A DNA stretch of 9,156 nucleotides from the NCBI GenBank assembly GCA_002399265.1, contig DHDG01000071.1, forward strand, positions 4,908 to 14,063, written 5' to 3'. The stretch's first letter is position 1, and the number at the start of each line of letters is the position of its first letter. Positions 1-5,025 of this stretch are shown piece by piece. The translations under genes and the position numbers were made by a program. The notes under the pieces are model-generated. The model was not told the origin of the DNA, did no database searches, and saw only the letters and a program-made list of their open reading frames with translations. The stretch is from Firmicutes bacterium UBA4882 (GTDB taxonomy: Bacteria; Bacillota; UBA4882).

Positions 1-2
1 AG

Positions 3-185
3 CTCACCAGGGATAGTGTTAACCTGCAGCTCAAGAAGCTGGATTTGGACCAATATGCCAACAGTCTGGCCAACATGGCGTATGACCTTGTCAAGACTAC
101 TCTGGAAACCGAGGTACGGGGCCGGACATTCAGGATTCAGGCGAACCGCTGGATGTCAATACCAGTAACGGTGTTGGCTAAATAA
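3..185 (+). CDS. C-terminal fragment of an unrecognised protein
   Basis: An open frame enters from the left edge and ends at TAA 183-185, giving the last 60 residues of a protein whose start lies outside the window. The composition is protein-like: a charged, leucine-rich helical stretch (about residues 5-40, with LKKLDLDQYANSL) followed by a basic and hydrophobic tail ending in PVTVLAK. The competing frame over the same bases is rich in Trp, Cys and Arg and looks unnatural. I do not recognise the family, and no motif supports a function. The gene converges on the hemerythrin-type gene at 260-766. The 74 nt between the two stops hold no clear terminator with a T-tract for either strand. Confidence 0.5.
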   Translation, partial: LTRDSVNLQLKKLDLDQYANSLANMAYDLVKTTLETEVRGRTFRIQANRWMSIPVTVLAK

Positions 186-259
186 GCCGGCCATATCAGC
201 CAGCCCTATGGCAGCGGCAGGCGCACTATTCATGCACATTATTCAAGCATACTATTATT

Positions 260-766
260 CTATAATTCGATCACTGGCAGCGGATACGCCGATGGCAGAG
301 CCGTACGTTCCCGGAAGCGAGTCTCCAGTTCTTCCAGCTGATCTTTGGTGAGCATGCGGCGCGCAAAGGGGAGCAACTCTAAGTCCGATAGACGGATATG
401 GGTTTCCAGCGCACCTGTAATTTGGGGGCCGGTTTCCAGGATAATCCCGGTATCCGGCCTGTCTTGCTGCAATTCGCGTCCCAACTGCTGACTGAATGAC
501 TGGATACTTTCGTTACCTTTTTTGACTTCTGAAATGGTAGCGCTTACCTCAGGGAAGACAGCCAAAAACGGAAAGAGATGCTCTTCTTCCAGCGGGATAT
601 GTACTGCCAGTAAGCTTTTTACGAAATCCTGCAAGGCGTCTAGAGCAGGACGCATCGTATCAAGCGGGCGGCCTTGTTTCAGTGACTGCAAGGCGCGGTT
701 GGAGCGGTCGATGTTTTCCAAAGCATCTTCATGATCGGCTCGAAATTGTTCAAGAATACTTGGCAT
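260..766 (-). CDS. hemerythrin-type (HHE) domain protein
   Basis: This is a 168-residue soluble, all-helical protein of the hemerythrin/HHE cation-binding family, which binds a non-heme di-iron centre and is used for O2, NO or iron sensing and storage. No signal peptide or membrane segment is visible. Visible candidate ligands are His12 in DHED, His56 with Glu60 in the HIPLEEEHLFP block (H-x3-E), and His123 with Asp128 in HIRLSDLELLP (H-x4-D, as in classical hemerythrin). The middle helix, where the family usually supplies another His, has Asn85 (KKGNESI), so the site may be altered. The ATG at 766 is preceded by a strong AGGAGGA site about 7 nt upstream on the - strand. The gene is divergent from rpsB and preceded by a - strand terminator hairpin at 836-877. 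It is probably not functionally linked to the operon. The family call is firm; the biochemical role is unknown. Confidence 0.87.
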   Translation of the reverse strand: MPSILEQFRADHEDALENIDRSNRALQSLKQGRPLDTMRPALDALQDFVKSLLAVHIPLEEEHLFPFLAVFPEVSATISEVKKGNESIQSFSQQLGRELQQDRPDTGIILETGPQITGALETHIRLSDLELLPFARRMLTKDQLEELETRFRERTALPSAYPLPVIEL

Positions 767-835
767 ATGCTGTTCCTCCTATTCGTCCTAGATAGCTTTT
801 GCCTGAAAGTTTGGGGTATGCATGGGACTGTCAGG

Positions 836-877
836 AAAAACAAGCGGCGGGTGCTTTCTTGCCTAAAGCACCCGCCG
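836..877 (-). terminator. intrinsic terminator reading on the - strand, upstream of the hemerythrin gene
   Basis: A perfect 13-bp inverted repeat pairs 845-857 with 865-877 around a 7-nt loop (858-864). On the - strand it is followed by CTTGTTTTTCC (from 844 downward), a U-tract typical of Rho-independent termination. On the + strand the hairpin is followed by AACTAGAAAGG with no U-tract, so it works only leftward. It sits about 70 nt before the hemerythrin start codon. It therefore either ends a short - strand transcript or acts as an attenuator in that gene's leader. Confidence 0.75.
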
Positions 878-965
878 AACTAGAAAGGATGGAATATGAA
901 GACAGGTAAATATTTCGCTAGACAGTTAAAATTTCCTTCTCGTTTTTAAAAATATTTTTTACAAG

Positions 966-995
966 ATTATTTTTTTATCGAACGACACTTTTCAA
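966..995 (-). promoter_or_regulatory. possible sigma-A type promoter on the - strand
   Basis: Read on the - strand, TTGAAA (990-995) and AATAAT (966-971) are separated by 18 nt, each matching the sigma-A consensus at 5 of 6 positions. Transcription would start near 959 and run leftward into the hairpin at 845-877. The surrounding DNA is very AT-rich, so a chance match is quite possible. Confidence 0.35.
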
Positions 996-1045
996 CGGCG
1001 TTTTTGGGCTCATTTGGATTTATCAGGGCTTTGGAGAAAAAATAT

Positions 1046-1074
1046 TAGACTGTCTGGACCTATTATGGTATACT
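1046..1074 (+). promoter_or_regulatory. rpsB operon promoter (sigma-A, extended -10)
   Basis: TAGACT (1046-1051) and TATACT (1069-1074) are separated by 17 nt. A TGG triplet directly before the -10 box supplies an extended -10 TGn element. An A6 run (1037-1042) just upstream of the -35 box resembles a proximal UP element. The start is predicted near 1080-1082, giving a leader of about 110 nt before rpsB. This is the best promoter upstream of the eight-gene operon. Confidence 0.7.
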
Positions 1075-1077
1075 AAC

Positions 1078-1191
1078 AAATGGTGCGAATACACACGCTT
1101 TTTTGATTCTGCCGGTGGTGCCATTTACGGTTCCGGCTGAAGATGACAGAAGCGGAGGTAAAAACCTAACCAGGGAGGAGGTGACACATTA
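1078..1191 (+). promoter_or_regulatory. rpsB 5' leader with overlapping stems (candidate autoregulatory leader)
   Basis: The untranslated leader contains AAATGG (1078-1083) complementary to CCATTT (1121-1126), and GCCGG (1111-1115) complementary to CCGGC (1133-1137). These pairings interleave rather than nest, so they form a pseudoknot or are mutually exclusive. A further TTCTG (1107-1111) and CAGAA (1147-1151) pairing can enclose CCGG (1112-1115) paired with CCGG (1133-1136). ACCT (1164-1167) can pair with AGGT upstream (1156-1159) or with the AGGT inside the ribosome binding site (1179-1182). Ribosomal protein operons are often autoregulated through such leaders; binding of S2 here is inference. 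Confidence 0.4.
1176..1184 (+). promoter_or_regulatory. rpsB ribosome binding site
   Basis: AGGAGGTGA is a nine-base match to the anti-Shine-Dalgarno end of 16S rRNA, spaced 7 nt from the ATG at 1192. This fits very high translation of S2 and fixes the start codon. Confidence 0.85.
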
Positions 1192-1968
1192 ATGCCAGTT
1201 GTGTCAATGAAACAGCTGCTTGAAGCTGGTGTTCACTTTGGACACCAAACCCGCCGCTGGAATCCGAAAATGGCGCAATATATCTTCACAGAGCGCAATG
1301 GCATTTATATCATCGACCTCCAAAAAACAGTCAAGAAAGTCGATGAAGCCTACAACTTCATTAAGGAAATTGCTGCTGAGAAGGGCAACATCCTTTTTGT
1401 AGGTACCAAAAAGCAGGCTCAGGAAGCCATTCGCGAGGAAGCAACTCGTTGCGGTATGTTTTTTGTTTCTGAGCGTTGGTTGGGTGGTATGCTAACCAAC
1501 TTCCGCACAATCAGAGGCAGAATTGATCGCTTGCGCAAGATTGAGCAGCTTGAGGAAGATGGTATTTTGGACGCCCTTTCTAAGAAAGAAGCGGCTCAGT
1601 ACCTGAAGGAAAAAGAACGCTTGCTGCGCTTCCTTGGCGGTATCAGAGATATGAAGGGTACCCCGGCAGCCATGTTCGTGGTTGATCCGCGCAAAGAGAG
1701 AATTGCGGTTGCCGAAGCCCGGCGGTTGGGAATTCCCATCGTTGCCATTGTCGATACCAACTGTGACCCGGATGAGATCGACTACGTGATCCCAGGTAAT
1801 GACGATGCTATTCGTGCGGTGCGTTTGCTGGCCGGCAAGATGGCTGACGCAGTCATCGAGGGTCGCGAAGGAAATCAGGATGCACCAGAGGAATCTGATC
1901 TCCAGAAAAACGAAGACATCGATTATACTAATGAGGAAATGGAATCCTCAGCCGAGAACGAGTATTAA
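1192..1968 (+). CDS. rpsB: 30S ribosomal protein S2
   Basis: This 258-residue protein is S2, a component of the 30S subunit near the mRNA exit/Shine-Dalgarno region, needed for S1-type contacts and initiation. The N-terminal family signature is clear (MKQLLEAGVHFGHQTRRWNP, residues 6-25). The second signature lies around residues 164-200 (VDPRKE, then LGIPIVAIVDTNCDPDEID). Length is normal for the family. The C-terminal tail after about residue 225 is strongly acidic (EESDLQKNEDIDY and on), a variable extension common in S2. The ATG is chosen because MPVVSMKQLLEAG is the usual S2 start and a near-perfect ribosome binding site precedes it. It is the first gene of the operon and is followed by an intrinsic terminator before tsf. 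Confidence 0.98.
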   Translation: MPVVSMKQLLEAGVHFGHQTRRWNPKMAQYIFTERNGIYIIDLQKTVKKVDEAYNFIKEIAAEKGNILFVGTKKQAQEAIREEATRCGMFFVSERWLGGMLTNFRTIRGRIDRLRKIEQLEEDGILDALSKKEAAQYLKEKERLLRFLGGIRDMKGTPAAMFVVDPRKERIAVAEARRLGIPIVAIVDTNCDPDEIDYVIPGNDDAIRAVRLLAGKMADAVIEGREGNQDAPEESDLQKNEDIDYTNEEMESSAENEY

Positions 1969-1975
1969 TCACTCG

Positions 1976-2010
1976 GGGGTACGAGGGAAAAGCCTTTCGT
2001 ACCCCTTTTT
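1976..2010 (+). terminator. intercistronic terminator between rpsB and tsf
   Basis: GGGGTACGAGGG (1976-1987) pairs with CCTTTCGTACCCC (within 1994-2005) in a 12-bp stem with two G-U pairs and a 6-nt loop, followed by TTTTT (2006-2010). It has all the parts of a Rho-independent terminator. No evident promoter follows before tsf, so it is probably leaky and lowers tsf and downstream transcription relative to rpsB. Confidence 0.75.
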
Positions 2011-2049
2011 AGTAATTACGAACCGATATCCTTCGAAGGGGGAAGCATT

Positions 2050-2703
2050 GTGGAGATTCCGGTATCAGCTGTAAAGGAATTACGTGAGCGCACCGGCGCA
2101 GGTATGATGGACTGTAAAAGAGCACTGATCGAGACCAATGGTGATCTGGAGAAAGCAATCGAATACCTTCGTGAAAAAGGGCTCTCTTCCGCTGCTAAAA
2201 AAGCAGGCCGGATTGCTGCCGAAGGGATTGTAGATTCTTACATACACATGGGTGGTAGAATCGGCGTCCTGATGGAAGTAAACTGTGAAACCGATTTCGC
2301 TGCCAAGGGTGACCAGTTTAAAGAACTGGTGAAAGATCTGACCATGCAGGTGGCAGCGGCTCGCCCTGAGTACGTGCGCCGCGAAGAAGTGCCCGCCGAT
2401 GTGGTTGAAAAAGAAAAAGCAATCTACACAGCCCAGGCTGTGAACGAGGGTAAACCTCAGGCAATTGCCGAGAAAATCACTGTTGGACGGCTGGAGAAAT
2501 TTTATAAAGAAGTTTGTTTGATGGAACAGCCGTTTATTAAGGATACCGACAAAACGGTTGAGCAGGTCGTCAAAGAGGCGATTTCCAAAATTGGTGAGAA
2601 TATTTCAGTGCGCCGCTTTGTTCGCTATGAACGCGGTGAGGGACTCCAGAAAAGGTCCGATGACTTTGCCTCCGAAGTAATGTCTGAAATGAACAAGTGC
2701 TGA
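2050..2703 (+). CDS. tsf: elongation factor Ts
   Basis: EF-Ts is the guanine nucleotide exchange factor that releases GDP from EF-Tu in the cytoplasm. The N-terminal UBA-like domain carries the signature RTGAGMMDCKRAL (residues 14-26). The second signature, EVNCETDFAA, lies around residues 76-85 and starts the EF-Tu contacting core. At 217 residues it is the short type seen in many Gram-positive bacteria, Thermus and cyanobacteria, not the roughly 280-residue enterobacterial type. The start is GTG at 2050, with AAGGGGG (2036-2042) 7 nt upstream; the protein then begins MEIPVSAVKELRERTG as expected. The ribosome binding site overlaps a 10-nt palindrome (CCTTCGAAGG, 2030-2039). The gene lies between two terminators, in the usual rpsB-tsf pair. 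Confidence 0.97.
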   Translation: MEIPVSAVKELRERTGAGMMDCKRALIETNGDLEKAIEYLREKGLSSAAKKAGRIAAEGIVDSYIHMGGRIGVLMEVNCETDFAAKGDQFKELVKDLTMQVAAARPEYVRREEVPADVVEKEKAIYTAQAVNEGKPQAIAEKITVGRLEKFYKEVCLMEQPFIKDTDKTVEQVVKEAISKIGENISVRRFVRYERGEGLQKRSDDFASEVMSEMNKC

Positions 2704-2775
2704 ACAATTACCGACAGGTGTGACGAGCGCGTGGTGCTCCGTTCAGCCAAAACAGGACCTGCGAGAGGGCGGTTC

Positions 2776-2802
2776 GGGAACACCATTGGTGTTCCCTTTT
2801 TT
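2776..2802 (+). terminator. intercistronic terminator between tsf and pyrH
   Basis: GGGAACACC (2776-2784) and GGTGTTCCC (2788-2796) form a perfect 9-bp stem with an ATT loop, followed by six T (2797-2802). It is a textbook Rho-independent terminator inside the 160-nt tsf-pyrH gap. A smaller hairpin precedes it (2723-2742, 6 bp with one bulge). Either pyrH and the rest depend on read-through, or they have a promoter I cannot identify with confidence. Confidence 0.8.
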
Positions 2803-2863
2803 ATTCAGGGAAGGAATCCGGCAGGGAAGGGAAGAACATAATTCAGAGAATGGGAGGGTGCCG

Positions 2864-3604
2864 ATGCAGTTGAATACCAATTCCCCCAAATATCATCGGA
2901 TCATTTTGAAAATTAGCGGTGAAGCCTTGGCAGGCGATAAAGGATTCGGTATCAATAATGATGTGATTAGTGACATCGCACAGCAAATCAGCGATGTTGT
3001 CGCTATGGGAGTCCAGACCGCGATCGTAGTGGGCGGGGGTAACTTCTGGAGAGGGATTGCCGGGAGCAAAGCCGGTACCGATCGCTCTACAGCGGATTAC
3101 ATGGGCATGTTGGCGACTGTTATTAACGCTCTTGCTTTGCAGGATGCCCTCGAGAAAATTGGAGTGGCCGTGCGGGTTCAGACGGCCATTGAAATGCGTC
3201 AGGTGGCCGAACCTTATATTCGCCGCCGTGCGATCCGGCATCTTGAGAAAGGGCGCGTTGTCATTTTTGCTGCAGGAACCGGCAATCCATTTTTCTCGAC
3301 TGATACCACCGCCGCGTTAAGAGCGGCTGAAATAGAGGCGGAAGTTGTATTATTGGCCAAAAAGGTAGATGGCGTTTATAGCGCAGATCCCAAAGTTGAT
3401 TCCGCAGCCACTAAATTCGACGACCTACAGTATATCGACGTCCTCAACCGGGGACTGGGAGTCATGGATTCGACAGCCACTTCGCTTTGTATGGATAATG
3501 GGATGCCCATCATTGTCTTTAACCTCCAGAAAAGCGGCAATATTCGCCGCGTGATTATGGGAGAAAAAATAGGAACTTATGTGGGGGGTAACCGACGTGA
3601 TTAA
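2864..3604 (+). CDS. pyrH: uridylate kinase (UMP kinase)
   Basis: PyrH phosphorylates UMP to UDP with ATP in the cytoplasm, feeding all pyrimidine nucleotide and UDP-sugar synthesis. It is a 246-residue amino-acid-kinase fold protein. Visible motifs are the phosphate-binding KISGEAL (residues 16-22), VVGGGNFWRG (55-64), the UMP-region DRSTADYMGMLATVINALAL (72-91), GTGNPFFSTDT and KKVDGVYSADPK. Allosteric control by GTP and UTP is known for the family. The ATG at 2864 is chosen because GGAGGGTG sits just upstream and the IILKISGEAL segment then lies near the N terminus. The open frame continues upstream to 2720, but that extension crosses the terminator and resembles no kinase. The 3' end overlaps frr by 8 nt, suggesting translational coupling. 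Confidence 0.96.
   Translation: MQLNTNSPKYHRIILKISGEALAGDKGFGINNDVISDIAQQISDVVAMGVQTAIVVGGGNFWRGIAGSKAGTDRSTADYMGMLATVINALALQDALEKIGVAVRVQTAIEMRQVAEPYIRRRAIRHLEKGRVVIFAAGTGNPFFSTDTTAALRAAEIEAEVVLLAKKVDGVYSADPKVDSAATKFDDLQYIDVLNRGLGVMDSTATSLCMDNGMPIIVFNLQKSGNIRRVIMGEKIGTYVGGNRRD
3583..3589 (+). promoter_or_regulatory. frr ribosome binding site inside pyrH
   Basis: GGGGGGT lies 7 nt before the GTG at 3597, within the last codons of pyrH. It supports GTG 3597 as the frr start rather than the in-frame ATG at 3579, which has only a weak AGGA upstream. Confidence 0.55.
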
Positions 3605-4160
3605 GGACGTTCTGACAGAATCTGAACAACGCATGAAAGGGGTCATTGAAGCCACCAAACGTGACTTTACTGCGGTTAGGACAGGAAGGGCCAATCCTGG
3701 CATTCTTGATCGGGTGGTAGTGGATTATTATGGCACGCCGACCCCACTAAATCAAATGGCCAATATCTCCTCTCCAGATCCAAGAATGCTGTTGATTCAG
3801 CCGTGGGACAAATCGCAGATTGCCGCTGTCGAAAAAGCGATTCTTAAGGCCGACTTAGGTCTGAATCCGTCTAATGACGGTAGCGCAGTGCGACTTTCCA
3901 TTCCGCAGCTTACTGAAGAACGCCGCAAGGAGCTAGTGAAGCTGGTGCGCAAAGAAACCGAAGAGAAGCGCGTTGCCGTCAGAAACATCCGTCGTGATGC
4001 TAATGAGGCGATTAAAAACCTGGAAAAAGACAGTGCCAATGACATTTCCGAGGATGATGCCAAGAAAGGCCTTGATGACGTGCAAAAGCTCACTGATCAG
4101 TATATTAAAACTATTGATAGTCTGCTGGAGACCAAAGAAAAGGAAATTATGGAGATCTAA
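3597..4160 (+). CDS. frr: ribosome recycling factor
   Basis: RRF, together with EF-G, splits the post-termination ribosome so that subunits can be reused. From the GTG at 3597 the protein is 187 residues, close to the usual 185, and begins MIKDVLTESEQRMK like its relatives. Key family features are RTGRANP (28-34), VDYYGTPTPLNQMANI in the beta domain, and the C-terminal three-helix part with RRKELVKLVRKETEEKRVAVRNIRRDAN. An alternative ATG at 3579 would add six residues (MWGVTD) not typical of the family. The start codon overlaps the end of pyrH (8 nt shared), indicating coupled translation. An 82-nt gap with a strong hairpin follows before uppS. Confidence 0.95.
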   Translation: MIKDVLTESEQRMKGVIEATKRDFTAVRTGRANPGILDRVVVDYYGTPTPLNQMANISSPDPRMLLIQPWDKSQIAAVEKAILKADLGLNPSNDGSAVRLSIPQLTEERRKELVKLVRKETEEKRVAVRNIRRDANEAIKNLEKDSANDISEDDAKKGLDDVQKLTDQYIKTIDSLLETKEKEIMEI

Positions 4161-4189
4161 GCCTCTGTCAACAGATGCTTCACCATCGT

Positions 4190-4210
4190 CACCCCCTCTC
4201 TGAGGGGGTG
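4190..4210 (+). repeat. strong hairpin between frr and uppS, without U-tract
   Basis: CACCCCCTC (4190-4198) and GAGGGGGTG (4202-4210) form a perfect 9-bp GC-rich stem with a TCT loop. Only two T follow (TTGCGG), so it is not a good intrinsic terminator. It may protect the upstream mRNA from 3' exonucleases, mark an RNA processing point, or be a weak pause or attenuation site between the translation genes and the envelope genes. Confidence 0.6.
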
Positions 4211-4230
4211 TTGCGGCTCAGAGAAAGCGA

Positions 4231-4235
4231 GGAGG
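4231..4235 (+). promoter_or_regulatory. uppS ribosome binding site
   Basis: GGAGG lies within GCGAGGAGGC, 7 nt before the TTG at 4243. The good site and spacing support TTG as the start of uppS; no in-frame ATG or GTG occurs before the catalytic motif at a comparable position. Confidence 0.65.
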
Positions 4236-4242
4236 CACATCG

Positions 4243-5007
4243 TTGAAATTCTTCCGGCGGCATTTGCGCAAGAACCATAACCATCCTGAGCAGGAGCAGC
4301 AGCAGTTAGTCAACTGTTATCCGAAACATATCGCCTTTATCATGGACGGCAACGGTAGATGGGCGCAACGACAGGGATTGCCCAGAACTACCGGACATGT
4401 CCATGGCGTAGACACCATGCGTGATATTGTCAAGGCCTGTGTCAGACTGGAGATTCCTTATAGTACCTATTATGCTTTTTCTACTGAAAATTGGCGGCGT
4501 TCCGATGATGAAGTCGGATTTTTGATGAATCTGTTTCTCACCCGCTTGCCGGCTTTGGCTACCGAAATGAAAGAGGCGGATGTCAAGCTAAGGTTTATCG
4601 GGAATAGGCAGAAGTTGTCTCGCAAACTGCAAAGCGAAATGGCCAAAGCAGAAGACCTTACCAAAGACGGTCAATATCATGTTTTTGTGGCAGTCAATTA
4701 TGGCGGCCGGGCCGAAATTACGGATGCCGTGAAAACAATTGCCGGCAAAGTGAAGGAAGGCCACCTTATTCCGGATAATATTAATGAAAAGACCATTGCA
4801 GAGCACCTGATGCTGTCCGGTGTTCCCGATCCGGATCTGCTAATCCGGACTGGCGGGGAACAGCGCATCAGCAACTTTTTGCTTTGGGAACTGGCTTATG
4901 GTGAGTTGTTTTTTACCAAAACGCTCTGGCCCAACTTTGCCGAAAAAGAATTACGCGAAATTGTGTCGGACTTTGCCAGACGCGATCGACGCTTTGGGAA
5001 AGCTTGA
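4243..5007 (+). CDS. uppS: isoprenyl transferase (undecaprenyl diphosphate synthase)
   Basis: UppS adds isopentenyl diphosphate units in cis to farnesyl diphosphate, producing the C55 carrier lipid for peptidoglycan and other wall polymers. It is a cytoplasmic, membrane-associated enzyme. The 254-residue protein has the catalytic block HIAFIMDGNGRWA (residues 29-41, catalytic Asp35) and the C-terminal signature RTGGEQRISNFLLWELAY (202-219), which binds diphosphate and Mg2+. The FSTENWRR segment is also typical. The N terminus carries a basic, His- and Gln-rich lead (about residues 1-28) longer than the minimal family start. The start is TTG with a strong ribosome binding site, so the first residues are slightly uncertain. 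cdsA follows after 18 nt, the usual order uppS-cdsA. Confidence 0.96.
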   Translation: MKFFRRHLRKNHNHPEQEQQQLVNCYPKHIAFIMDGNGRWAQRQGLPRTTGHVHGVDTMRDIVKACVRLEIPYSTYYAFSTENWRRSDDEVGFLMNLFLTRLPALATEMKEADVKLRFIGNRQKLSRKLQSEMAKAEDLTKDGQYHVFVAVNYGGRAEITDAVKTIAGKVKEGHLIPDNINEKTIAEHLMLSGVPDPDLLIRTGGEQRISNFLLWELAYGELFFTKTLWPNFAEKELREIVSDFARRDRRFGKA

Positions 5008-5025
5008 ATGGAGGAATAGGGCGTC

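Larger units (their letters stand above)
767..1191. other. non-coding divergent intergenic region between the hemerythrin gene and rpsB
   Basis: This 425-nt stretch has no substantial ORF on either strand. From left to right it holds the - strand ribosome binding site of the hemerythrin gene, a - strand intrinsic terminator (836-877), a possible 17-codon + strand micro-ORF (896-949), an AT-rich tract containing an AAAAATATTTTT-type inverted repeat (about 943-977), a possible - strand promoter (966-995), the rpsB promoter (1046-1074) and the rpsB leader with its ribosome binding site. Confidence 0.8.

Noticed and set aside
186..259. Terminator between the two convergent genes
   Set aside because: Short GC inverted repeats such as GCCGGC are present, but there is no stable stem followed by a T-run on either strand.
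815..843. Possible - strand promoter right after the terminator (TTGTTT-17-CATACC) for the hemerythrin gene
   Set aside because: The -35 box lies in the terminator U-tract and the -10 matches only 3 of 6 positions; chance is likely, although the gene needs some promoter.
943..977. AT-rich inverted repeat considered as a distal UP element or + strand terminator
   Set aside because: It is about 70-100 nt upstream of the rpsB -35 box, too far for an UP element, and its stem is A/T only with no upstream gene to end.
2814..2842. Possible pyrH promoter with CATAAT as -10
   Set aside because: The hexamer 17 nt upstream (GAATCC) has no resemblance to a -35 box and there is no TGn extension, so support is too weak to list.
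2720..2863. In-frame upstream extension of pyrH
   Set aside because: It translates through a hairpin and a complete terminator, begins with no ribosome binding site, and the residues do not resemble a UMP kinase N terminus.
2843..3241. Long - strand open frame inside pyrH
   Set aside because: It lies antisense to a clearly conserved kinase and its translation has no family features; it is a shadow of the real gene.
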